Source: Periplaneta americana
Lineage: Eukaryota > Arthropoda > Insecta > Blattodea > Blattidae
Direction of reading: 5' to 3'
DNA: 64,000 bases
NCBI RefSeq assembly: GCF_040183065.1
Contig: NW_027185502.1
Span: 3,709,501-3,773,500, forward strand
Below, piece by piece: positions 46,392-57,379 of this stretch. Below the pieces are notes generated by a model. The model made no database searches, was not told where the DNA came from, and was given only the letters and a program-made list of their open reading frames with translations. The first letter of the stretch is position 1; every line of letters begins with the position of its first letter. The translations under genes were made by a program, and so were the position numbers.

Positions 46392-48025
46392 CTACTTACT
46401 TACGGCTTTTAAGGAACCCGGAGGTTCATTGTCGCTCTCGCATAAGCCCGTCATCGGTACCTATCCTAAGCAACATTAATCCAGTCTCTACAATAATATC
46501 CCGCCTCCCTCAAATCCATTTTAATATTATCCTCCCATCCATGTCTCGGCCTCCTCAAAGCTCTTTTTCCCTCCGGTCTCCCAACTAACACTCTATATGC
46601 ATTTCTAGATTCGCCCATACGTGCTACTGGCCTGCCCTTCTCAAACGTCTAGATTTAATGTTCCTAATTGTGTTGGGTGAAGAATGCAATACGTAAACCT
46701 AGTCTAGTTCTGCGTTGTGTAACTTTCGCCATCCTCCTGTAACTTCGTCCCTCTTAGCCCCAAATATTTTCCTAAGCACCTTATTCTCAAACACCATTAA
46801 CCTCTGTTCCTCTCTCAAAGTGAGAGTCCAAGTTTCACAACCATGCAGAACAACCGGTAATATAGGCTAACTGTTTTATAAATTGTAACTTTCAGCTTGT
46901 TTGAGAGCAGACTGGATGACAACAGCTTCTCAGCCGAATAATAACGCGTATTTTCTCATAATTATTCTGCGTTTAATTTCCTCCCGAGTGTTATTAATAA
47001 TTTTACTCTTGCTCCAAGATATTTGAATTTTTCCACTTCTTCAAAGGATAAATTTCCAATTGTTATATTTCCATTTCGTACAATTTTCTGGTCACGAGAC
47101 ATAATCATATACTTTGTCTTTTCGGGATTTATTTCCAAACCTACCTCTTTACTTGTTTCAAGTAAAATTCCGTGTTTTCCCTAATCATTTGTGGTTTTTC
47201 TCCTAACATAGTCACGTTATCCGCATGGACAAGCAACTGATGTCACCCGTTCAATTCCAAACCCTCTCTGTTATCCTGGACTTTCCTAATGGCATGCTCT
47301 ACAGCAGTGGTCGCCAGCACTCGCTGAAATGGGTAATGGGTAAGCGGAGCCGTCCCGTGTGACCCGTCGTGCAGCAAGAAGAGGTAGAGAGCATACCCGC
47401 TAGCAGCTACGAACGCACCATAGTGCAATGTGTTCTCCGCGGGTAAGAGACGCTAGCCCCAGGGTGCTCTGTGCTGATGACCGCTGTTCTAGAGCAAAGT
47501 TGAAAAGTAAAGGTGATAGTGCATCTCCTTGCTTTAGCCCACAATGAATTGGAAACGCATCTGACCTATGAGGAGTCTGTTGTAGTTTCACTAAGACACA
47601 TTTTACTTAATCGAACTAGTTTCTTGGTAATACCAAATTCAATAAGAATATCATATAAAACTTCTGTCTTAACCGAGTCATATGCCTTTTTGAAATTATG
47701 AATAACTGATGTACCGGTACTGTAGACTACTCTTATAGGCTACTTCCATTTTTTCTACAATATCTGTCGAATACAAATATCTGATCAATAGTTGATCTAT
47801 TATTCCTAAAACCACACCGATGATCCCCAGTAAATTTCATCTACACATGGAATTAATCACCACAAAAGAATATTGGACAAAATTGTGTACGACGACAACA
47901 AAATTGAAATTCCTCGAAAGTTACTGCAGTTAGTCTTATCCCCTTCTTAAAGATAGGTACAATTATGGACTCTTTCCATTGTTCTGGTACAATTTCCTTT
48001 TCCCAAATAGCAAGTACAATATCAC
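46392..48025 (-). mobile_element. RTE-like LINE, longer and older copy 2
   Basis: The minus strand matches copy 1 (23178-24140) from the 3' tail through '[18 protein letters not shown]', and extends further into the reverse transcriptase: 'VPEQWKESIIVPIFKKG', 'TIDQIF' and 'KLQQTPHRSDAFP'. Many stops and frameshifts are present. It is interrupted by a 182-bp MITE (47305-47486) and, at its 5' side, by the THAP element (48026-49187). The LINE appears to resume at about 49196-49270 ('FPSKFIKIHSDI'). Confidence 0.85.
47305..47486. mobile_element. 182-bp hAT MITE in LINE
   Basis: Starts CAGTGGTCGCC and ends GATGACCGCTG. It is flanked by 8-bp copies CTCTACAG (47297-47304) and TTCTAGAG (47487-47494), which agree at 6 of 8. 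The LINE copy at 24070 shows the uninterrupted site. The same MITE, also 182 bp, occurs at 51528 in reverse. Confidence 0.9.
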
Positions 48026-49187
48026 CACAGTCTGCTATATACCTACAGTCGCGAAGCTTGAGGTGATTTTTTGCAAATCTTGCGATAAAGCGCTCCAAGC
48101 GGTTAGCAACTAGAAACAACAGACTGTCCATGGTCGACTTTGGATTTAGAGTGGACTGAGTCGTATTTCCATCGAGTGCTAGGTCGTTGCGTATTTCGCA
48201 TTGATGCTCCTGAAAAAAAAATCCTAACATCTATTTCTTATTTTACTTCTAGATGCAAAAAGTGGTTAATAAACAGCAGGAGGGAAGATCTAATGACAAA
48301 GAACGAAGCATATCTATATAATAATATAAAGTTTTGCTCTCTTCATTTCGAAAACACACAATTTATGAATGAAAACAAAAATAAATTAATCTGGAATGTT
48401 GTTCCAACTTTATTTGATGTTTCAAATAAACCTGTTCTGTTATTACCTGCAGCTGAGAAACAAAAGCTTTGCACTAATTCTACGTCTATATCAGCTGATT
48501 CCTTGAATAATTGTACATTTTCAGACAACTTAGGCCTACTTTTTTTTTCAAAGGATATGTTTTTAATTATAGCTGTTAATTTTGTTGTTATTTTTATTTG
48601 TTACTTTACTAGAGACGTAGAAATAGTAAGTCTGTTACAATAAAATTTATTGATCACGTTTTATTTCCAATTCTGGTGTGATTATTATTGCTTAACCTCA
48701 TCCCACTTCGTTAACTACGTAAGCCTACACTACAAGTACCGGTACACGTAAGTTACTCCCATTAATTCATATTTCCATTATTGTTATTATATTACTGTTG
48801 TAAAGGGAAATGCAAATTAATATTTATTGGTTTCATAGTTCATTATCGCTATAATCTCGAATGAGTGAAGCGATTATAGTAAATTTCAGTTCGTTTTGCA
48901 CAAACAAAAATAATATTAACCTATTTCTTGCAGGTATCGAGTTTATGGTGGAATTTAATATACTTCATTAAAATAATAAATTAACTTTATGCATTTAATA
49001 TTTCAATAATGGAAGGAAGGTGTTAATTTTTACAAAAGAACACGGCAACGAAAGTGTAACATATTTTGTCATCTGCTAGGAGAGATCTGTGATGATGAGG
49101 CGATAATAGCGATCCTAGTGGTGCGCAACTACCCATGTTTGCATTTTTACTACATATTGAGCTTCGCGACTGTATATAGTAGACTGT
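48026..49187 (+). mobile_element. THAP-encoding P-like DNA element with TSD
   Basis: The left end CACAGTCTGCTATATA and the reversed right end CACAGTCTACTATATA continue with ACAGTCGCGAAGCT on both sides (3 extra bases on the left). The flanks AATATCAC (48018-48025) and GATATCAC (49188-49195) form an 8-bp duplication with one mismatch. The interior encodes a THAP domain. The 8-bp TSD plus THAP points to the P superfamily, but the terminal sequence is not that of the Drosophila P element. Confidence 0.85.
48140..48643 (+). CDS. THAP-domain protein, partial
   Basis: 167 codons. Residues about 38-95 contain the second half of a THAP zinc finger: 'RCKKWLINSRREDL' with the conserved Trp, the C-x2-H pair (FCSLHF), and 'NVVPTLF' in place of AVPTLF. 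The first C-x2-4-C pair is not in this frame. A pyrimidine-rich stretch ends in TTCTAG at 48252, exactly before the codons for 'CKKW', and looks like a 3' splice site, so the true upstream exon may be missing and the frame's 5' part non-coding. AATAAA (48639-48644) overlaps the stop. No catalytic domain follows; a hydrophobic segment (LIIAVNFVVIFICYF) is odd for a DNA-binding protein. Confidence 0.7.
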   Translation: MDLEWTESYFHRVLGRCVFRIDAPEKKILTSISYFTSRCKKWLINSRREDLMTKNEAYLYNNIKFCSLHFENTQFMNENKNKLIWNVVPTLFDVSNKPVLLLPAAEKQKLCTNSTSISADSLNNCTFSDNLGLLFFSKDMFLIIAVNFVVIFICYFTRDVEIVSLLQ

Positions 49188-49279
49188 GATATCACTATGG
49201 ATTTTAATAAATTTTGAAGGAAACCGAAGTAAAATCACAGTAAGTAGCAGGGATGAATCAGCTGATATTCGTCTTTTAC

Positions 49280-50035
49280 TTCAATAAAATTTCCGTAACC
49301 TATTCATTTAAATACATTGCATTATTGTGATATACTTCTTTATAATTATATTTGTTGATTGGACTAAATTAACATTAACGAACAAATTGCTTTTGTGTAC
49401 AATGATGGTGAGAACTTTATTTATGAAAGTAGAAATATAATGCAACTTGATCAAGTTATCGTCTTACGATGAAGACTAAATGCCTGGCAGTTATCGCTAT
49501 CCCAGTAGTTAGAAGTTGCACCACAGAGAGCGAAATAAGACGAATCCAAGTTGTGACGCTGCAAGGTCAACTTTTCCCATAAAAACTAAAAGGCAGGCAG
49601 GGAGTTTCGTATGTCAGGAATTATATCGGCATTCTCCTCACATCTGTAGCGTGTTCGATGTGGTGCGCGGAGTGTTTCATTATTCTTGGAATAAATGTGT
49701 TTGTAAACATTTAAATTCTGTTAATTATTATCCAGTAGGAATCTGTGATGCGGGTGTCGCCATAAGAGATATTGATTTGTTATGTGCTAGATAACACAGA
49801 CTGTTCTATGTGTATTAATATTTGAAAATGGAAGGAACGAAGATTCCGGATCTTAAAAGGTATAATGCAATGTCTTGATCATTATGCTTGAAGATAAAAA
49901 CTATATTGAGGATGTGAAGTGTTAAAATACAGTGTAAAAATGTTAAGTGTCGTTAGGAAATAGCGATGTGGAGTATTGTTCATGAATATCGTAAATAACA
50001 GGCACGTTGCAATTTTAGTACAGCGTTATAGATAG
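49280..50035. other. No recognised gene
   Basis: A 92-residue plus-strand frame (49516-49794) has no known motif. The rest is AT-rich. Confidence 0.45.
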
Positions 50036-50046
50036 GTACTGCGTCC

Positions 50047-50440
50047 GAATTTTAGAACCAAGCATTCTAATTCTTTCACATGTAATACATAGCTAGTGGT
50101 TTCAGAAAAGCGACGAGTATTTTTTTAATAATATAATTTTTTGTATCATTTATTAACTTTTGTTTAAATTTTTATCTCTGTATTTATACGAAAATAAGAT
50201 GAGTATTCCAATGTATTGCAATGTTCCAATATTAACGATAGATGTGTACAAGTTTAATGTGTCTTATTATGTGATATATTCTACAAATGTTTTCATAGTT
50301 TGTTAGCAATTCGTAACAGTCTTACGTTGTAGGTTGCACTATTCTCTTCACTGTTTACTTGGAAATATGAGATAATATTGGGTAGCGCGGTGTGATGAAA
50401 TCCAACCGTAATAATGTTCGCGTTCATGCGGTAAACACAG
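50047..50440 (+). repeat. Repeat also present at 53765-53880
   Basis: Blocks at 50050-50075 (TTTTAGAACCAAGCATTCTAA) and 50340-50440 (TCTTCACTGTTTA, GAGATAATATTGGGTAGCGCG) occur contiguously at 53765-53880. The second copy lacks the 260 bp between them, so one is an insertion or the other a deletion. Confidence 0.75.
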
Positions 50441-50578
50441 AGTGTGTCATTATTTTAACTGATGATTATTCATGTTATAAGGAAGAAAAGATGTCCTTAC
50501 AATTTTTTTCTAATTTCAATATTTAACTAATTATTAAAGTTTACAGTAACTTAATAGAAGTTTTACAACGTTGCTGGA

Positions 50579-50662
50579 TGGGAAGGAGGGAGCTTAGAAG
50601 CACATAGTACAGTTCTAGCCGATGGAAGGTGGTTTAGAAGTACACAGTACAGCTCAAGCGGG
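50579..50662. repeat. Imperfect 42-bp tandem duplication
   Basis: Two copies share TTTAGAAG/CTTAGAAG and CACAGTACAG-type words. Confidence 0.6.
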
Positions 50663-50759
50663 GTGGAGGGGTCCAACAGATGCTCTGTTCTAATGCAGGA
50701 GCGACCGTGACAATACTGTTGTTTACATAAAACGAGCAGCAAATACAAACTTTCAATGT

Positions 50760-51515
50760 CGTTAATAGAACATTGTGGTAAATTTACATTTTATGTAACA
50801 ATATTGCTCCTTTTTTTATTGTACGTCTAAAAAATAAACAATAATAATTTTCTGGACAAAATCACACAAACATTTTTTCCAATGCAACATTTTAATCTCT
50901 CCCGCTTCCGTAAATCAGTATCATTTTTAAACAAATTCCTGGTTGTGTGACTTTGGAAATGGGGTAAGCAACTCCTAGTTTCGGAAAATCGTTGAGAAAC
51001 TGCTACAACGTTCGCCGATTAGGTAACCTTCTTTGAGGAAAACGTTGACGGTATATCTTATTGCCTTACTTGAATTACGACGACTTTCTCCATAAATTAA
51101 TAACATATGATATTCCTAAACTTTGAATGTAATGGTAAGTTGTTTATCGAATACCTGGTACCAAACTGTCATCCGCTCGGCAGTAGACCTATGCACAGGG
51201 AGCTTGAACTCAGCTGACTCGTACGTACGTCTGTGCAGAGTACTGCCTGCTGAACACGTTGCCACGTCCCTCACGCCAGAATAGTAACAAATTTAAGCAT
51301 GAAATTTTATTTAATTTCACGAAAACATAATAGAACACACAAATATCTATTTAAACTAATATTAACTCTTTGCTAGATATACCTACTGATGTAGCCTATT
51401 TATCTTCGTAATTTTACTAAAGATATGCACAGTATAACGCAAATAAAATAAAACAGAAATATTTTTTTCTGGGAAAAATATAAAGTTTTGACCCTATGTT
51501 GTATGGACATTTTTT
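50760..51515. other. No recognised gene
   Basis: Only a short imperfect inverted repeat around 51178-51252 (GGCAGTA...TGCACAG and CTGTGCA...TACTGCC). Confidence 0.45.
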
Positions 51516-51704
51516 GATCCTGTAAACCAGCGGTCCACAGCGTAGAGCACCCTGGGGCTAGCGTCTCTTACCCGCGGAAAACACAGTGCACCATGGTGCA
51601 CTCGTAGCTGCTAGCGGGTATGCTCTCTACCGCTTCCTGCTGCATGACGGTGCACACGGGACGGCACCGCTTACCCTTTGCACATTTCAGCGAGTGCTGA
51701 CGGC

Positions 51705-53070
51705 TAGTGATGGGTAGTTCGCGAACGATTAGTTCGAATTGAACTAATCGTTCAAGTGAACTAGATGAACTAGTTCGAAATTGAACTAGATGAACTAGTT
51801 CGAAATTTTTATGAAAGTCGTTCACTAACTAGATGAGTCGTATCTGTGGAAGTCGTTCGCGAACTAGATAGAGAAGAAGCAATGCATTGTGGGAAGCCGT
51901 TCCCATAACGAGAGGAGTGTTGGGCCGTGTTTCACAACACGCTAATAATATTACTTCTTTAGACCCATAAAGATACTAAATTCGGTGTTTCATGAACATT
52001 ATGCACAACTTATAAAATGCGGACACTAATACTGTATTATAGTTCATTACCCAGCGGATTCTGTTTGAGGTTAAGAGCACATGAACATGAGTGGTTCAGT
52101 CTGGTTACGTTGTGTTTGTATCCTTCGTAGCCAATATTAAGAAATGGTTTGAGGTTAAGTCTGACAAGCATTAAGCGATATGCCCCTTTATAAAATTGTA
52201 TTACAATATCGAATCTGTTATCTGTTTCACTATTTCACGTTCACTATAATGCTCTCCACATTAGGCTACATCCGCAAATACATTATTTACTTGTATTTAA
52301 TTTATTGAAGTAAATAGTACGATTCAGGATTTAAGCATTGCAACACACATTCTTAATTTCTGCACTCAGCATCGCTACCAGTTACGTACATTTTCCTTTA
52401 AATGTTAAATGAAATTCTCTTTAAAAGTAAAGTAACTGTAATAGTTTAGATCGATACTGTGTACGAATAATTAGCATGTTCGAACTCTACCACTGCACTA
52501 GAGTCCCGAATTCGCAACTCGAAACTTCATGTTGAACACAAGCCAATGAATGGATTTTCATGTCCTAAATTTCATTCGATCTATTTTTCGAATGTAATAT
52601 CTGTCATATAGAGTATCCTCGCTTCATCGGCGCCGTTAGCTAGTCTATATTATTTTGGGAGGGAGGCGGATATTAGAAACTAAAGTATAATTGAAATCTT
52701 TAAGACTACATACAGTTTAAGTGCGTTATTTATTTAAATCAGTACTGTTGATTGCGTAATACAATATATGTTATTAAACACATGTAAACAGATTAATAAT
52801 AAAAATTAATATTAATAGTAATAATTATAATAATGAACAATTAGACCAAATATGGGGGGACACGCTCTCTTTGTGCCCCTATTGATAACGGCGCATGATA
52901 GATGTGATGAAGGAGCATATTTTTAAGATGCTTTTAATGAGACACTCCATCTGTTCCTCTGCTGACAATAACATTTTGTTCAATTGTATGTTATTTTTTG
53001 TGCGGTCTCCCAAATGTGTATGTCTGAAGAGAGATTTTTATTTTATTTTCTGCTTTTATTATTATTATTA

Positions 53071-53143
<73 letters not shown>

Positions 53144-53690
53144 GGAATTTGAGAGTTGGGTTTAGATTATACAGTTTACAGTTCTATAATATTTCTTTTC
53201 TTTCAAGCTTTCATTTTACCGTAGTTTTAATCATACAATCAACGTTTGCAACGTTGATACTGCATTGCTGTTACTTTCTCTCAAAAAAGAAATGTTGTAA
53301 TAAATAAACACTGACCTACAGTAAGTAATGTAACATCGTATTTCCCTAAAATCAGTTATTCTTTAAGAGCAAACAGTTACAGCATGAGTATATATATTTC
53401 TCAAAGTTAAAATAATACTGATTTTCTGATTGCATCTTTGCATCAGCTTTCCTCTCCATCTTACGCGAACTAAATGAACTAATCGTACTAAATGTTTAAC
53501 TGCATCAGCTTTTCTCAAGCGAACTAAGCGAACTAAATGATTATATACGTCAGTTTTTCTCAGACGAACTAAATGAACTAAACGAACTAGGCCTAGATGA
53601 ACTAAGCGAACTAGATTATTGAACTAATCTCACTATCGAACTAGTTCGCCGCGAACGAATTTGTAAATTGAACTGAATTTCCCATCACTA
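51705..53690. mobile_element. 1986-bp non-autonomous hAT element
   Basis: Starts TAGTGATGGG and ends CCCATCACTA, perfect 10-bp inverted ends, followed by subterminal arrays of GAACTA/TAGTTC words. TSD CTGACGGC (51697-51704) and CTGACGAC (53691-53698), one mismatch. The interior holds no transposase frame, only AT-rich sequence and a (TTA)n tract. Confidence 0.95.
53057..53142. repeat. (TTA)n microsatellite
   Basis: About 28 units inside the hAT element. Confidence 0.95.
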
Positions 53691-54462
53691 CTGACGACCA
53701 CTGCTGTAAACTATCCACAACGACTGTGAAAAGGACAGGACTTATACCCCTTACACTCTGTATTGATATTTTAGAACCAAGCATTCTAATTCTTCTCTTC
53801 ACTGTTTAAGTGGAAATAGCCTATGAGATAATATTGGGTAGCGCGATATTATGAAACAACCATATTAATGTTCGCGTGCAGTGTATATATACATGACACA
53901 TTACACACAGGCTCGATTGACATAGACTAACAAAATCGCAAAGCAAGGAGTAGAACTCTTCTAAAAAAAACCGACTAAACGTGAAGACTTCATATGACGA
54001 ATGTAATGCAGATATGCGGAAAGTTTTAAAATCATAATTGTTGTTTTTGTATAACATTGCTCGACGTAGCCTACATTTTGACAGCGAAAGGTTAATATCG
54101 AACAGCAGCAAAACTTGCTTTCATGATTATCTTTTTAAAATACTTCCTCATAATATTGTCGTGAGATTTCTTATGATTAGGAGTTTATATCCCGTAGTGC
54201 TCATCTGCCCTGAACCTTGGGGAAGTTAGAGGTGGTGTTTAGAGGGGTGTGAGGCTAACTTCGGAGCAAGCGGCTAGCTAACGGTACTTTTGGTGTGAAT
54301 GCACTCTGCTTAATCCCCTTTCTACTTTCTTCAAAAAAATATTTCTCTCTTTCCAGTTGTACTTGGAAGACGGAAGTGAACGTTTGCTTAATAGAATTGC
54401 TGCTGTAAATATATATTCAAAGTTAAGACGTAGCAATATAACTTTCGTGTATAGTGTTTGCG

Positions 54463-54465
54463 TAG

Positions 54466-54536
<71 letters not shown>
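54463..54536. repeat. (TA)n microsatellite
   Basis: About 37 TA units, giving isoleucine/tyrosine artefact frames on both strands. Confidence 0.95.
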
Positions 54537-54540
<4 letters not shown>

Positions 54541-54791
54541 CTAAGTGTATATAGTACAATAAGTGTATATAGTAGAATGATTTCGTGCGTTTGTGTGTAT
54601 ATATAGAGACTAAATATATATAACAACTCTTATAGAATAATTCCCTGCGATAGACAAAGTGTAGCTATACAGTAATTCTTACAGAATAATTTCGTACGTA
54701 TGTTCGTGTGTATATAGAGACTGAGTGCATTTCTAAGCTGACCTGTACATAGCAACTACATTTATTAACTTAAACTTGAGTGTGCCTCATC

Positions 54792-55871
54792 ATGCCGCCT
54801 CCTAAGAAAAAGAAAGTAATTCATTCCCAAGCACGTGAAATAATAGAGAAAGTGATAGCAACGTGTGATAACGAAGCCAAGAACAAGAGTCTGACGCATT
54901 TGGTTACTCAGGCACTAAACACGCGGCATATTGCACTGGTGTGTCTGAATTTGCGGCAAAACACATTAGAAAAGAAAATTTGGAAAGAAACCGAGATCGC
55001 CCCAATGAAGTTCTCTCGACTCCTGGAAAAAAACGACCAACTCGGCCACAGCATACGCGTGTTGATGTGTGTTATTAAAAATACTATCCACGACTTTTAT
55101 ATTCAAGAAAAGAAAGTGCCAACTGTGAGCAAGCTCTTGCCTGCAATTAGAAATAAAATTAATTTTCCATGGAGTAGGGTCACTAAACAGACTGTTGAAC
55201 ATGGTGAACTACAAATGGAAAAAATTCTAGTTGAAAGGGCTTATATTGTTGCTTGGCGACATAATTATTTGAGGAAAATGGAAGAATTCCGTAATCAAGG
55301 GAGAGAAATTGTATATCTCGACGAGACTAGGATGGACAGCAACCTAACTTTTGAGAAATGTTGGCAACATTCTGATGAGTTCGGCCTACAGGCAAACCAT
55401 AGTGCAGGAAACAGACTGATCGTCCTACATGCGGGTAGCAAAAATGGTTCCTTGAGAAACGCAGAACTCGTTTATAAAGCTGGTTCTGCGAGCGGGGATT
55501 ACCACGGGCAGATGAACCAGGTAAATTTCGAGAAATGGGTTGATGAGAAATTAATTCCCAATCTTCCGCCAAGGTCAGTCGTGGTCATGGACAATGCCCC
55601 CTATCACTCCGTTCAGGTTGGTAAGGCTCCAAATAAGTACGCGCCAAACAGAGACATGATAGAGTGGCTGAGAAGAAAAGGAATTGAAGTCAGTGAAAAA
55701 ATTCACAAAGTCGACCTTTTCTCCTTAATCGAGAAACACAGGTCTCAAGAAAAGACTTTTAGGGTTGACCGAAGGCTGGTGGAGTTCGGACACAACGTAC
55801 TGAGACTTCCTCCTTATATGTGTGACTTATCCCCGATCGAATTAGCATGGAAAAAGATGAAAATAACGTGA
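54792..55871 (+). CDS. Sailor transposase (DD82E), C-terminally truncated
   Basis: The start is taken at the ATG of MPPPKKKK (54792), which opens with a basic nuclear-localisation-like run; an upstream ATG at 54780 adds four residues. 359 codons. Catalytic residues: Asp177 in YLDETRMD, Asp267 in VVMDNAPYH, Glu350 in SPIELAWK. Exactly 82 residues separate Asp267 and Glu350, the spacing that defines the Sailor group of IS630/Tc1/mariner elements. A single-base frameshift at about 55860 ends the frame nine residues after the Glu. Coding continues in another frame ('LSLQRLKELTEMALSSI') to a premature TAA at 55958. In a third frame comes an acidic Ser/Asp tail ending at 56142. Confidence 0.9.
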   Translation: MPPPKKKKVIHSQAREIIEKVIATCDNEAKNKSLTHLVTQALNTRHIALVCLNLRQNTLEKKIWKETEIAPMKFSRLLEKNDQLGHSIRVLMCVIKNTIHDFYIQEKKVPTVSKLLPAIRNKINFPWSRVTKQTVEHGELQMEKILVERAYIVAWRHNYLRKMEEFRNQGREIVYLDETRMDSNLTFEKCWQHSDEFGLQANHSAGNRLIVLHAGSKNGSLRNAELVYKAGSASGDYHGQMNQVNFEKWVDEKLIPNLPPRSVVVMDNAPYHSVQVGKAPNKYAPNRDMIEWLRRKGIEVSEKIHKVDLFSLIEKHRSQEKTFRVDRRLVEFGHNVLRLPPYMCDLSPIELAWKKMKIT

Positions 55872-56142
55872 CAGGAGATTTATCTTTGCAAAGATTAAAG
55901 GAACTTACAGAAATGGCTTTATCGTCAATAACTAAAGAGGACTGGGAGGGTTATTGTTAACATACGTTAAAAGTGGAGAGCCAATACAGATTTCGACATA
56001 ATACATTGCCTGCAATCTAATTATTTCTTTGGATAGTGACAGTGATAGTGATAGCGATAGTGATGATAGCAGCAGTAGGAGCAGCAGTAATGATGATGAT
56101 GATGATGATGAAAGTGATTCAGAATTGGCTACTCCATTGTAA
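55862..56142 (+). pseudogene. Sailor transposase C-terminal tail, out of frame
   Basis: The remaining C-terminus lies in two shifted frames. The last piece encodes a run of alternating Ser and Asp followed by a poly-Asp stretch (56032-56120), then ESDSELATPL and a stop at 56140-56142. Acidic serine-rich tails occur in related transposases. The microsatellite-like (GATAGT)n and (GAT)n make it unstable. Confidence 0.75.
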
Positions 56143-57171
56143 CGCGGAGCAGAATTGGTAAGTCATTGTTTTTATAACGCATGCTACATTGTATTTCTAA
56201 CTTTCTCTCCATCCACTACTAGTGCGAAACTGCTACCCCAACTCCGCATTCCTGCCAGGGCAGATGAGCTGAGTCATCGACTTCTTAAGTGCACAATACC
56301 GGAGCAGGCGTGTGGTAATTGCGTAGAAGACGCCACACAGTGGTCCGAATCGCTTAAAACCCGGACAAAAGTAATAACTTCTTTTCTAGTGCCCAAATTA
56401 ACTTGAAATTTGGTACACTTATTACTAATAACATGTATCTAACATGTGCAAATTTTAATGTAATTTGGAAATGAATAACTATCCCTCTTGAGGGGTGAGA
56501 TAATTAGGCGTTCATTAATAAGGGCCAAATTAGATATTTTTATCACAAAACTCGATAAATGCAATAATTATAGTCATGTTATGTACACGATTTCATCAGC
56601 AACCCCTAATATAAGGGTTGAAAAGTTACATAAGTTATGTAATCCACAAGTTCAAAATTATATATAACCTGTATAAGTTATAATCGAAATTCAATTAAGG
56701 ATTGTATTTTTGTGAGTGAGTACATTCTTACATTTAGTAACATAAATAATCCATTAATATTTTCGTAGTTTTGTAGGGGTATCCAAAATGTTACGTACCA
56801 TTTAATACTACTGGTAATATAACTTGTATGAACTTGCACTCTTGTAAATTTCATTATATTATTGTGCTAAATTATACTAGAATATCTACATTTTTATACA
56901 TTTTGTTATTAAGTTTATGGCTAAGCAGAAATAAAGTATGCATTTTGATACTTACAAAGGTGTTGAGCATTTGCATCTGAGAAGTGTGCCTTGGATGCAC
57001 TGAGTAGTTTCATTGTTGTAAATGCAGACAAGTTGAAATACAGAACTGTTTGAAGGTCGCAATTCAAACACCAATCAATCAATAAATCAATCTTCTTAAT
57101 GTATCCAGCTGTTTGCTGACAACAAAGTCCACTATAGTCCACTGTAGTATATTCAGTTGTTGTTTTCATGA

Positions 57172-57370
57172 GAAATGAGGGGTATTTGATCTTTGTTCAT
57201 TGTGGATTCCTGTTCCTAGTAGCCAGAGGTGGGGTGTAGTCAATATAGACTGCAGGACTGTGTCTTCTGCAACTGGTACTGATGATTTTAATTTACTTCT
57301 TTTGTGGTTTATGGATGGACAGTCTAGAAGAATGTGTTCCAGATCTTCATCATGATTATTACACCAAGAG
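57172..57370 (-). pseudogene. LINE C-terminal fragment inside the Transib-like element
   Basis: The minus strand reads 'SWCNNHDEDLEHILLDCPSI', a C...H...C zinc-like block of I/R1/Jockey-group ORF2, then 'LTTPHLWLLGTGI' and a stop. It is a short 3' coding piece carried within the element. A 100-residue plus-strand frame at 57282 partly overlaps and is unrecognised. Confidence 0.55.
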
Positions 57371-57379
57371 TGAATCGAA

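Larger units (their letters stand above)
51528..53703. mobile_element. 182-bp hAT MITE split by a larger hAT element
   Basis: MITE sequence runs 51528-51704 and resumes at 53699-53703, giving 182 bp after removal of the insert and one TSD, the same length as the copy at 47305. It starts CAGCGGTCC and ends CCACTG. A perfect 8-bp TSD CTGTAAAC lies at 51520-51527 and 53704-53711. Confidence 0.95.
54199..56269 (+). mobile_element. Sailor (DD82E) DNA transposon
   Basis: Encloses the DD82E transposase. A 14-bp perfect inverted match GCTCATCTGCCCTG lies at 54199-54212 and, reversed, 56256-56269, and is the best candidate for the termini. TA precedes the left one by two bases; the right flank shows none. 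A (TA)n tract (54463-54536) sits in the 5' region. Confidence 0.75.

Noticed and set aside
52895-53307. Tyrosine- and leucine-rich frames
   Set aside because: A translation of a (TTA)n tract within a hAT element.
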